From NCBI GenBank assembly GCA_028277885.1, contig JANQFK010000053.1, positions 1-64,000 of the forward strand: a stretch of 64,000 nt of DNA, read 5' to 3'. The notes under the pieces are model-generated. The model was given only the letters and a program-made list of their open reading frames with translations. It searched no databases and was not told the origin of the DNA. Below are positions 32,091 to 39,845 of this stretch, piece after piece; positions within the stretch are counted from its first letter, which is position 1, and each line of letters begins with the position of its first letter. Both the position numbers and the translations under genes were made by a program. Source of the DNA: Myxococcota bacterium (GTDB lineage: Bacteria > Myxococcota_A > UBA9160 > UBA6930).

Positions 32091-32632
32091 ACGCGGACGC
32101 CGAAGGGCGCCCGGGCGCCGCACGAAGCAGCAGCCTCATCCTGGTTCTCGGCCTCGCGGCCGGGATGCTGGGCGCCAGCGGGCCCGGCGAGTACCAGGTG
32201 AAGGCCGCCTTCCTGTTCAACTTCGCGAAGTTCGTGGAGTGGCCGGGCGGCGCCATGGCGTCCGGACGCGAGTTCTCGATCTGCGTCGTCGGCGACGGCG
32301 ACGTCTCCGAGGAGCTCGAGGCCGTGGTGACGGGTCGCGACATCGACGGCAAGCCCGTGGCGGTGCGGACCCTGTCGGACCCGACGGCGGGCGCGGGCTG
32401 CCAGATCCTCTTCGCCATCGACGACGCCGCCGCCGCCGAGGCCCGCGACAGCTCGCCTCCCGGGACGCTCACCGTGGGGCAGAGCCAGGGCTTCGCGCGC
32501 CAGGGCGGGATGATCAACTTCATCCTGGTCGACAAGAAGGTGCGCTTCGAGGTCAACAAGCGGAGCGCCGAGACGGCGGGCCTCTCGATCAGCTCGCACC
32601 TCCTGAAGCTCGCCCACGACGTGTACGAGTAG
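32078..32632 (+). CDS. yfiR: YfiR-family (DUF4154) periplasmic regulator
   Basis: This 184-residue exported protein starts at GTG 32078, overlapping the end of the receptor gene by 13 bases, which implies translational coupling. A signal peptide covers about residues 1-36 (LILVLGLAAGMLGASG). The mature start YQVKAAFLFNFAKFVEWP is the YfiR hallmark. It is followed by FSICVVGDGDV, GCQILFAIDD, GFARQGGMINFILVDKKVRFEVNKRSAETAGLSISSHLLKLAHDVY, also diagnostic. In Pseudomonas YfiR binds and represses the diguanylate cyclase YfiN through its periplasmic part. Here the next gene encodes a sensor with the same kind of periplasmic domain but a chemotaxis-type output, so YfiR may control it. Two cysteines (positions about 69 and 109) could form the known disulfide. 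Confidence 0.93.
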   Translation: MDVLDADAEGRPGAARSSSLILVLGLAAGMLGASGPGEYQVKAAFLFNFAKFVEWPGGAMASGREFSICVVGDGDVSEELEAVVTGRDIDGKPVAVRTLSDPTAGAGCQILFAIDDAAAAEARDSSPPGTLTVGQSQGFARQGGMINFILVDKKVRFEVNKRSAETAGLSISSHLLKLAHDVYE

Positions 32633-32647
32633 GGGGCGAAGCCCGGG

Positions 32648-34678
32648 ATGTCCGCCTTCCGCGACCGCTCGCTCCGTCGCAAGCTCACCACCACGGTCAT
32701 GCTGACCACGGGGTGCGCGCTGCTGCTCGCCTTCGCGGTGCTCACCGTGAACGAGGTGGTGACGGCGCGGCGCTCCCTGGTCGAGGGCGCCCAGACCCTG
32801 GCTGGCGTGGTCGGGATCAACAGCACCGCCGCCCTGATGTTCGACGATCCGGCGGCGGCCGAGGAGACGCTCTCCGCCCTCGCGGCGGACCGCAACCTCG
32901 AGGGCGCGGCGCTCTACCGCACCGACGGATCGCTGTTCGCCTCCTTCGTCCGGAAGGAGGGCAGTGCGGTGCCCGACCGGCCGGGCCGCGGGCAGGCCTT
33001 CGGCGACGGCTCCCTCGAGGTCTTCCACGAGATCGTGGTCCAGGAGGAGCCCATCGGGACCCTCTACCTGCGCTCGAGCACCCGGGCCATGATGGCCAAC
33101 ATCCGCATCTTCGTGGCGGTGCTGTGCGTCGTCATGGCCGTCGCGATGACCCTCGCCTCCCTGGTGGCGACGAGCCTGCGCCGCGCGGTGCAGGGGCCCA
33201 TCGACGCCCTGGTGGAGCGCTCCGAGGCCATGGCCCGCGGCGACCTCGGCACCGAGGTTCCCGTGGTCAGCCGGGACGAGATCGGCGTGCTGGCGAGCAG
33301 CTTCAACAAGATGGGCCAGAGCCTCCGGGCCGTGGTGGTCCAGGTCCGCCACAACATCCGCGACCTCGCCGGCGTGGGCGAGACCCTGGAGACGACCAGC
33401 GCGAACGTCGTGGCCGAGACCCACCGCCAGGGCAGGACCATCGAGTCGGCGGCCGAGTCCATCGGGCGGGTGACGAGCTCGATCCACGAGGTGAACTCCG
33501 GAGTCAACGAGCTCGCCGAGACGGGCCGTGGCACGTCGCGCTCCATCGCGAAGATGGGCGGCTCCATCGCCCGGGTCGCGGGCCGCATGGACGAGCTGGC
33601 CCCCGCCATCGAGACCACCTCCACGGCCATCGGCCAGCTCACGGCGAGCGTCGAGGAGATCGCCGACAACGTGGGCACGCTGAACGACGCCACGGCCACC
33701 ACCGAGCGCTCCCTCACCGAGCTCACCGCCTCGGTGCGCAGCGTCCGCGACAACGCCCAGCGCAGCCACGAGCTCTCCCAGGACGCCCACCACGAAGCCG
33801 AGCGCGGCATGCGCTCGGTGAACGACACCATCGCGTCGATGCACGAGATCGAGACCAGCTTCAAGCGGCTCGAGGAGATCGTGACCCGCCTCGCCGAGCG
33901 CTCCAACGAGATCGGCGAGATCGTGAAGGTGATCGACGAGGTGGCGGACGAGACCCAGCTGCTCTCGCTGAACGCGGCCATCATCGCCTCCCAGGCCGGC
34001 GAGCAGGGCAGTGCCTTCGCGGTGGTGGCCGACGAGGTGAAGCGCCTCGCCGAGCGCACCGCGCTCTCCACCCGGGAGATCGCCGACCTGGTCCAGGGCA
34101 TGCGCTCCGAGTCCGGCAATGCGGTCCGCGCCATGGCGGACGGCGCCGAGACCGTGGAGCGGGGCGTGGGACGCTCCCAGGAGGCGGGCGACCGGCTGCG
34201 TGGGATCATGGAGAGCTCGTCGCTCTCGAAGTCCATGGTGGACGAGATCGCCGGGGCCACCGAGAGCCAGGCCGCGGCCCTGGTGCGGGTCGAGGAGGCC
34301 ATGTCCCAGGTGCGGGCCTTCGTGGAGCAGATCCACCGCTCCACCCAGGAGCAGAGCCGGGCCAGCGGCGAGATCGCCAACATGGTCGAGCAGGTGCAGG
34401 CCCTGGGGAACGAGGTGAAGACCGCCACCGTGGCCCAGACCCGGGAGAGCGGGCAGATCACCGAGGCCATGGAGGGCGTCACGCGCATGATCGACCGCAT
34501 CTCCCAGGCCACCGAGGAGCAGCGCCGGGAGAGCCAGCAGATCGACCGCGCCCTCGGCGTGTTCCGGGAGCTGGCCGACGAGAGCGTGCGGCGCGTCGCC
34601 GAGCTCAAGCGGGTGACCGCGACCCTGGTGGAGCGCTCCGAGCAGCTCGACGCGGAGATCGGACGCTTCACGGTCTGA
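32648..34678 (+). CDS. CHASE8-HAMP-MCP signal transducer
   Basis: This 676-residue inner-membrane receptor has transmembrane helix 1 at about 14-34 and a small periplasmic CHASE8-like domain at about 35-150 (AQTLAGVVGINSTAALMFDDPAAAEETLSAL, as in YfiN). Helix 2 lies at about 150-175, HAMP at 175-230, and a long helical cytoplasmic signalling region runs to 676. The tip reads ADETQLLSLNAAIIASQAGEQGSAFAVVADEVKRLAERT (about 432-470), close to the canonical chemoreceptor hairpin but with Ile-Ala-Ser in place of Glu-Ala-Ala, so coupling to CheA/CheW may differ. YfiN uses a GGDEF output with this sensor; here an MCP output is used. It is third gene of the TonB receptor-YfiR operon. Confidence 0.93.
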   Translation: MSAFRDRSLRRKLTTTVMLTTGCALLLAFAVLTVNEVVTARRSLVEGAQTLAGVVGINSTAALMFDDPAAAEETLSALAADRNLEGAALYRTDGSLFASFVRKEGSAVPDRPGRGQAFGDGSLEVFHEIVVQEEPIGTLYLRSSTRAMMANIRIFVAVLCVVMAVAMTLASLVATSLRRAVQGPIDALVERSEAMARGDLGTEVPVVSRDEIGVLASSFNKMGQSLRAVVVQVRHNIRDLAGVGETLETTSANVVAETHRQGRTIESAAESIGRVTSSIHEVNSGVNELAETGRGTSRSIAKMGGSIARVAGRMDELAPAIETTSTAIGQLTASVEEIADNVGTLNDATATTERSLTELTASVRSVRDNAQRSHELSQDAHHEAERGMRSVNDTIASMHEIETSFKRLEEIVTRLAERSNEIGEIVKVIDEVADETQLLSLNAAIIASQAGEQGSAFAVVADEVKRLAERTALSTREIADLVQGMRSESGNAVRAMADGAETVERGVGRSQEAGDRLRGIMESSSLSKSMVDEIAGATESQAAALVRVEEAMSQVRAFVEQIHRSTQEQSRASGEIANMVEQVQALGNEVKTATVAQTRESGQITEAMEGVTRMIDRISQATEEQRRESQQIDRALGVFRELADESVRRVAELKRVTATLVERSEQLDAEIGRFTV

Positions 34679-34743
34679 AAGAGTGGTGAAAGCCACCCGG
34701 CCCCCGGGCCCGACGCCCGCGCCGCGCAGGGAAGAACTCCCCC

Positions 34744-34769
34744 TCAACCCGAGCGCAGCTCCGGCCGAA
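34744..34769 (+). promoter_or_regulatory. Sigma28-like promoter for the OLD-like ATPase gene
   Basis: TCAACC (34744-34749), 14 bases, GCCGAA (34764-34769). A GGGAGG/CCTCCC hairpin (34781-34800) lies in the predicted leader, before ATG 34816. Confidence 0.5.
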
Positions 34770-34815
34770 AACTCATGGTGGGGAGGGCCGTCGTCCTCCC
34801 TCGAAGAGGTACGGC

Positions 34816-36831
34816 ATGAGGCTCGAGAAGTTCCGGGTCACCAACTACCGAAGCGTGAAGGACAGCGGCTGGATCGGGGTCGGCGACCAGACGGCCCTGG
34901 TGGGCCGGAACGAGAGCGGGAAGAGCAACCTGCTGCTCGCCCTGCGCAGCCTGAAGCCGCCGGAGCGCCTCGAGCGGCTCTGCGTCTCCTCGGACTTCCC
35001 GGCCGACCGCTCGCGTCTCGACTACTCCGAGGAGCTCGACGTGGTGCAGACCGTGTGGTCCTTCACCGCCGCCGAGCGCGAGCACCTCGCCACGCTCTTC
35101 CCCCGCGCGCGCCACGTCACCCGGGTCGAGATCGGCCGCGGCTTCGAGCCGCTGCGCTGGGTGCGCTTCGCGGACATTCCCGCCGCCGAGGCGCCCCTCG
35201 CCCAGGCGAAGGATCTGTTCACCCGGCTCGGCACCGCGACCGGCGACGAGGCCGTGGAGGAGCAGACCGTGGACGCCGGCGTGCGTCGCGCCCTCCAGGA
35301 CCTGGAGTCCGCCATCGGCCGCACCTCCCCGGACCCGAGCGCCTGGGCCGAGGGCGTGCGCCACGCCCTCGCGGACCTGCGACCGCCCATGGACGCCCAC
35401 GCCCCGGGCCTCGCCGAGGGCGCCCGGGACGCGCTGGCGGAGATCTCGGAGCTCGCCGACCAGGTCGCCAACGACACCGACGCCGAGCACGCCGCCAAGG
35501 ACTGGGTGCTCCAGCAGCTGCCCACCTTCCTCTACCTGGACGACTACGCCGAGATCCAGGGCCACCAGGACCTGGCCGCCTTCCTCGAGCGCCGCCGGGA
35601 GAACCGCCCGGCCGACGGCGACGTCTACTTCGAGAAGCTCCTCAGCGTTGCGGGGCTCGACCCGAGCGCCGTGGAGACCCTGCTCCACGCCGACCACGAG
35701 GCGCGTCGCCAGATCGCCAACCGGGCCGGCGCCGTGGTGACCCGCAAGCTGCGCGAGCTGTGGAACGAGCGGGCGCTGAAGATCCGCTTCAACCTCGACG
35801 GGAGCCACTTCAACACCCTCGTCTCGGACCCGAACTCCCTCTACGACGTGGAGGTGAACCTGAACGAGCGGAGCCGCGGCTTCCGCTGGTTCTTCTCCTT
35901 CTACGTGACCTTCGCCGCCGACGCCAAGAGCGGCTCCACCGAGAACATGATCCTGCTGCTGGACGAGCCGGGCCTCTACCTGCACGCCCTCGGCCAGCGA
36001 GACCTGCTGAACCACTTCAAGTCGGACTTCCCGAACCAGATCCTGTACTCGACCCACTCGCCCTTCCTGGTCCCGCCGGACGACCTCTCGGCGGTGCGCA
36101 CCGTGACCATCTCCGAGGAGGAGGGCACCACGGTGAGCGACCGGCCCACCGGGGACGAGAAGACCCTGTTCCCGATCCTCCACTCCCTCGGGATGGAGGT
36201 GTCGCGGGGGCTGTTCGGCGAGGGCTGGCACCTCGCGGTGTCGGAGCTGACCGACTACTGGTTCCTGCGCGCGATCTCCGACTTCGTGCGCTCGCGCTCC
36301 GGGCGCTGCCTGCCCCGGGACCTCCACATCACGCCGGCCGGCGGCTGCGCGCGGCTTCCCTACATGGTGGCGCTGCTCTCGGGCCAGGCGCCGCGGGCCC
36401 TGGTGCTGCTCACCGACGAGCCCGGCGTCCTGCGCAGCAGCTCCGCGTCCGAGGTGGCCAAGCTGCTGCCGGAGCGGAACCTGGTGCGAGTGGCCGATGC
36501 CCTCGACGAGCCCCTGGGCGAGGGGGCCGGCGGCGCGGACGTCGAGGACCTGATCGACCCGCAGCTCTACGACCGCTTCGTGCGCTACTGCTGGCGCAGC
36601 GAGCTCAAGGAGCGGAAGCTCGAGCCCGACGCCAGCGTGCCCCGGGTGGTGGAGCGCTACGCCAGGGCCCTGGCCGCCCTCGACATCGAGTTCAACCGCG
36701 CGCGCCCGGCGCGGCTCTTCCTGCGCGGCATGGGCAAGAACCCCACCAGCGTTCTGCCCAAGTCGACCCGGGAGCGCTTCGAGCGGCTGTTCGAGCGGAT
36801 CCACGAGCGGGTCCGGGAGCTCGGGGGCTGA
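34816..36831 (+). CDS. OLD-family-like AAA ATPase with degenerate TOPRIM-like end
   Basis: This 671-residue cytosolic protein begins MRLEKFRVTNYRSVKDSGWIGVGDQTALVGRNESGKSNLLLALRSL, with Walker A GRNESGKSN at about 35-43. A coiled insertion follows. The Walker B/signature region is ENMILLLDEPGLYLHALGQRDLL (about 376-398), then the sensor histidine ILYSTHSPFLVPPDD (about 411-425). A C-terminal part has SELTDYWFL, HITPAGGCARLPYMVALL and ALVLLTDEPG, the order of an OLD TOPRIM nuclease, but with Thr-Asp-Glu-Pro where DxD is expected. OLD ATPases include phage P2 Old and GajA of Gabija. No GajB helicase is adjacent, so defence is only one option. A FliA-like promoter argues for a link with motility signalling instead. 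Confidence 0.8.
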   Translation: MRLEKFRVTNYRSVKDSGWIGVGDQTALVGRNESGKSNLLLALRSLKPPERLERLCVSSDFPADRSRLDYSEELDVVQTVWSFTAAEREHLATLFPRARHVTRVEIGRGFEPLRWVRFADIPAAEAPLAQAKDLFTRLGTATGDEAVEEQTVDAGVRRALQDLESAIGRTSPDPSAWAEGVRHALADLRPPMDAHAPGLAEGARDALAEISELADQVANDTDAEHAAKDWVLQQLPTFLYLDDYAEIQGHQDLAAFLERRRENRPADGDVYFEKLLSVAGLDPSAVETLLHADHEARRQIANRAGAVVTRKLRELWNERALKIRFNLDGSHFNTLVSDPNSLYDVEVNLNERSRGFRWFFSFYVTFAADAKSGSTENMILLLDEPGLYLHALGQRDLLNHFKSDFPNQILYSTHSPFLVPPDDLSAVRTVTISEEEGTTVSDRPTGDEKTLFPILHSLGMEVSRGLFGEGWHLAVSELTDYWFLRAISDFVRSRSGRCLPRDLHITPAGGCARLPYMVALLSGQAPRALVLLTDEPGVLRSSSASEVAKLLPERNLVRVADALDEPLGEGAGGADVEDLIDPQLYDRFVRYCWRSELKERKLEPDASVPRVVERYARALAALDIEFNRARPARLFLRGMGKNPTSVLPKSTRERFERLFERIHERVRELGG

Positions 36832-36839
36832 GCGTCGGC

Positions 36840-37097
36840 GTGCGCCGTCGCGCCTGGGGCCGCGCGCTCGTCGCCGTGCTGGCGGTGGTGCCGCTCACGG
36901 CCTGCCTGCTGCTTCCCCGGGGCCGGCCCGTGGCGGTGGACAACCGCGCCGGCTCCTTCTGGACGGGCAACGGCGTGCTGCTCGAGCGGAGCGACGACGG
37001 GAAGCACTGCCGCGTCGCGGTGCGCGGCTCCTCGCTCCTCGTCGAGAAGAAGTGGGTGCCCTGCCGCTACGTCCACGACCGCAGGCTGCAGCCCTAG
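36840..37097 (+). CDS. Small lipoprotein of unknown function
   Basis: This 85-residue protein starts at GTG 36840, 8 bases after the ATPase stop. The lipobox is textbook: VLAVVPLTAC with lipidated Cys22. The mature chain is short (63 residues) and contains VAVDNRAGSFWTGNGVLLER and two cysteines (CRVAV, PCRYVHD) that could form a disulfide. It is probably transcribed with the OLD-like ATPase, an odd pairing of a cytosolic ATPase with a cell-envelope lipoprotein. No family recognised. The frame is open further upstream, but the lipoprotein signal decides the start. It converges on HDOD-GGDEF with only 9 bases between stops. Confidence 0.72.
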   Translation: MRRRAWGRALVAVLAVVPLTACLLLPRGRPVAVDNRAGSFWTGNGVLLERSDDGKHCRVAVRGSSLLVEKKWVPCRYVHDRRLQP

Positions 37098-37106
37098 CGG
37101 GGGCCG

Positions 37107-38657
37107 TCAGGCCGACGCGTCGGCGGTGCTCTCCACCCGGCGGCAGACGAAGCGGTTGCGGCCCGCCTCCTTGGCCTCGTAGAGGCAGGCGTCGGCGAGG
37201 GCCAGCAGGGCCTCGCCGTCCTCCGCGGACGCCACGCGCTCCACGCAGGCGCCGCCCACGCTGGCCGTCACGCTCAGGTCGGGCTCCCCGTCCCGGGAGA
37301 GGGCGGTCTCGGCCACGCGCTTGCGGATCCGCTCGGCCACGGTCTCGAGGATCTCCAGGGTGGTGTTCCCGAGCACCACCACGAACTCCTCGCCGCCGTA
37401 GCGGGCGGCCAGGTCGGTGTCGCGGGTGGCCTCGGAGAGGCAGCGGGCCACGAGCTTCAGCACCTCGTCGCCGGTCTGGTGCCCGTGGGTGTCGTTGAAC
37501 TTCTTGAAGTGGTCGACGTCCACCACCAGCAGGCCGAGGGCGTTCTCGCTGGGCCCGGAGATGCGCGCCGCGACCACGCGCTCGAGGGTCTCGTCGAACT
37601 GGGCCCGGTTCGGGATGCCGGTGAGCTTGTCCGTGGTGGCCTTGGACTCGAGCTCCTGGTTCTTGCGCTCGAGCTCCTCGGCCCGGGAGGTGGTCTGCTC
37701 GAGGTCGAGGGCCGCTCCCAGGCTGATCTGCACCATCTCCATGCGGGCGCGGTCGAGGATGCCCTGATAGGACTCCCCATCCACGTCCATGTTCAGCATG
37801 CTCGCCATCTCGGAAACGTCCTGCTCGAGGCTCACCACGAAGGCGTCGATCTCGTCCTCGGAGACGCCGCAGTACTCGGTGCCCAGGGCGTAGAGGGTCT
37901 TCAGCGCCGAGCCGCACTGTTGGGGACGGCACAGCACCGTGGCCGTGGCGTTGGCGAGGGCCATGATGCGTGCCAGCATGCCGACCGGCTCCTCGGCGTC
38001 GTCGGAGACGTGCTCGGGGTCGCCCCACCCGCGCACGGTCTGGACGATAAGGGGCGGCAGCTGCCAGGAATCCAGCAGCGCGGCTCCCACCTCGTGGGAG
38101 TCGTAGCCGAGCTGCTCCGCCTCGAGGGAGGCCGGCGGGAGCTCCCCTTCGGCCTGCTGGATGAGCGCCCCGTACTCGTCGGGGATGCACTCCGCCATCA
38201 CGATCTGGCCGAGGCGCCCGAGCAGGCCGCACAGGAAGGCCTCGTCACCGTGCGGGTTGCGCACCAGCCGCGCCAGGGCTCGGCCCGCCACCGCCATGGT
38301 GAGGCTGCGGCGCCAGTAGTCGATGTAGTCGAAGCCCCGGTCGCTCTTGCGCGGCAGCTCGTCGGTGAGGGAGAAGCTCAGGGCCATGAGCTTCACGGTC
38401 TTCAGTCCCAGCCGCATGGTCGCCGCGTCCAGGGAGGAGACGGCGTCGCCGCGACGGAACATGGAGGAGTTGGCGAGCTTGAGGATCTTTGCCGAGAGGG
38501 CCGGGTCGCGGGAGAGGATCGCGGCGAGATCGTCGATGGTGGCGTTCTCGTCGTTGCTGACGCGCAGCACCTCGAGCGCGACCGTCGGAGGACTCGGCAG
38601 CTTCTCGGCCTTGGCGATCGCGCCCGGAAGCCGATCGAGCACGCTGGCCTCGCCCAT
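37107..38657 (-). CDS. HDOD-GGDEF diguanylate cyclase
   Basis: This 516-residue cytosolic protein starts at ATG 38657, with GGAGGGG upstream. Residues about 12-210 form an HDOD domain (LPSPPTVALEVLRVSNDENATIDDLAAILSRDPALSAKILKLANSS, then a GYDSHEVGAALLDSWQLPP block). A helical linker (about 215-350, ending SRAEELERKNQELESKATTD) leads to a GGDEF domain. The active loop is RYGGEEF (GGEEF at 421-425) and the inhibitory site RDTD (412-415) stands 5 residues before it. It should make cyclic-di-GMP with product inhibition, opposite to the EAL protein at 0.96 kb. A sigma28-like promoter at 38719-38744 drives it. It converges on the ATPase-lipoprotein unit. Confidence 0.95.
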   Translation of the reverse strand: MGEASVLDRLPGAIAKAEKLPSPPTVALEVLRVSNDENATIDDLAAILSRDPALSAKILKLANSSMFRRGDAVSSLDAATMRLGLKTVKLMALSFSLTDELPRKSDRGFDYIDYWRRSLTMAVAGRALARLVRNPHGDEAFLCGLLGRLGQIVMAECIPDEYGALIQQAEGELPPASLEAEQLGYDSHEVGAALLDSWQLPPLIVQTVRGWGDPEHVSDDAEEPVGMLARIMALANATATVLCRPQQCGSALKTLYALGTEYCGVSEDEIDAFVVSLEQDVSEMASMLNMDVDGESYQGILDRARMEMVQISLGAALDLEQTTSRAEELERKNQELESKATTDKLTGIPNRAQFDETLERVVAARISGPSENALGLLVVDVDHFKKFNDTHGHQTGDEVLKLVARCLSEATRDTDLAARYGGEEFVVVLGNTTLEILETVAERIRKRVAETALSRDGEPDLSVTASVGGACVERVASAEDGEALLALADACLYEAKEAGRNRFVCRRVESTADASA

Positions 38658-38718
38658 GCAAACCCCTCCTGGAACGACACGGGAACCGGGAGTCGCTGCT
38701 CCCGTCTCCTGCGGTGAC

Positions 38719-38744
38719 ATCGTCTGCTGCGTGTTCCTACTTGA
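38719..38744 (-). promoter_or_regulatory. Sigma28-like promoter for HDOD-GGDEF gene
   Basis: On the minus strand TCAAGT (38744-38739), exactly 14 bases, GACGAT (38724-38719). The leader would be about 55 bases to ATG 38657. Confidence 0.6.
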
Positions 38745-38811
38745 CCCGAGCGAATGCATGGAAGCGCGCGGGTCGGGAGATGAACGGACGCGTCGTCGGG
38801 TGTTCGCCGGA

Positions 38812-38837
38812 TCCGATGCGGTGCGCATCGCGCCGAT
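38812..38837 (+). promoter_or_regulatory. Possible sigma28-like promoter for ion channel gene
   Basis: GCCGAT (38832-38837) with a 14-base gap from TCCGAT (38812-38817), a weak match to TCAAGT. A GATGCG-GTG-CGCATC hairpin (38815-38829) overlaps it. If used, transcription would start after GTG 38841, so translation would begin downstream, for example at GTG 38859. Confidence 0.3.
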
Positions 38838-38840
38838 AGC

Positions 38841-39833
38841 GTGCAACGGGGGGCGGAGGTGCGCGCGCGAAGGCGAGTCTTCGAGCTGCTGGAGGTCGCG
38901 GCACCCGGCGACCGCGCCAGCCGCCGGGTCGACACGGCCCTCATCAGCCTCATCGCGCTGAACGTGCTCGCGACCGTGGTCGAGTCGCTGCCGGCCGTGG
39001 GCGGCGCCCTCGGCGAGAGCTTCTACCGCTTCGAGGTGCTCTCGGTCGCGGTGTTCGGCGTCGAGTACCTGGCGCGGCTGTGGTCCGTGGTGGAGGGCGA
39101 GGACCCCCGCTACCGGAGCCCGGTCCTGGGAAGGCTGCGCTACTCGGTGAGCGCCATCGCGCTGATCGACCTGCTGGCGATCCTGCCCTTCTTCCTCGCG
39201 GGGCTCTTCGCGATCGACCTGCGCTTCCTGCGCGTGCTGCGCATCCTCCGCATCTTCAAGCTGAGCCACTACTTCTCGGCCCTCGAGATCCTGCTCGAGG
39301 TGGTGCGCGTGGAGCGCCACGCCTTCGGCGCGGCCTTCTTCCTGCTGGGCGTGGGCGTGCTGTTCGCGTCGAGCGGCATCTACCTGTTCGAGCACGAGGC
39401 CCAGCCCGAGGCCTTCGGCTCCATCCCCGCGGCCATGTGGTGGGCCGTCGTCACCCTCACCACGGTGGGGTACGGCGACGTCAGTCCCGTGACCGCCGCC
39501 GGGAAGATGTTCGGGGCCTCCATCACCGTCATGGGCATCGGCATGGTGGCGCTGCCCACGGGGATCCTGGCCTCGGGGTTCTCGCGGGAGGTGGACCGCC
39601 GCAAGCGGGTCTACGTGGCGCAGCTCCACCAGGCCCTCGAGGACGGCGTGATCGACGCCCGCGAGCGGCGCCAGCTGGAAGGCCTGCGCCACGACCTGGG
39701 CCTCACCGCGGAGGACGTGCGCGGCATGACGACCCAGCGAAGGCGCACCGATCCCGGCCGGGGCACCGGGAAGTGTCCCCACTGCGGCGAGGCCCTGGTG
39801 CCGGACCCGGTCGGGCCGGGCTCCGGCTCCTGA
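38841..39833 (+). CDS. Voltage-gated potassium channel (six-helix, Kv-like)
   Basis: This 330-residue inner-membrane ion channel has six transmembrane segments, S1 near residues 35-55. The S4 voltage sensor is DLRFLRVLRILRIFKL (about 128-143), with arginines every third or fourth position. The selectivity filter is TLTTVGYGDVSP (about 209-220), which identifies potassium selectivity. The cytoplasmic C-terminus has a helical stretch (LHQALEDGVIDARERRQLEGL) and ends in a single CPHCGEAL zinc-ribbon half. The annotated start is GTG 38841; a promoter-like motif at 38832-38837 raises doubt, and GTG 38859 (VRARRRVFELLEV) is the alternative. It may set membrane potential; no direct link to neighbours is evident. 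Confidence 0.93.
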   Translation: MQRGAEVRARRRVFELLEVAAPGDRASRRVDTALISLIALNVLATVVESLPAVGGALGESFYRFEVLSVAVFGVEYLARLWSVVEGEDPRYRSPVLGRLRYSVSAIALIDLLAILPFFLAGLFAIDLRFLRVLRILRIFKLSHYFSALEILLEVVRVERHAFGAAFFLLGVGVLFASSGIYLFEHEAQPEAFGSIPAAMWWAVVTLTTVGYGDVSPVTAAGKMFGASITVMGIGMVALPTGILASGFSREVDRRKRVYVAQLHQALEDGVIDARERRQLEGLRHDLGLTAEDVRGMTTQRRRTDPGRGTGKCPHCGEALVPDPVGPGSGS

Positions 39834-39845
39834 GCTGCGAGACCG

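Noticed and set aside
34816-37097. Gabija-type defence system
   Set aside because: Only a GajA-like ATPase is present; the downstream gene is a small lipoprotein, not a UvrD-like GajB, and the TOPRIM region is degenerate.
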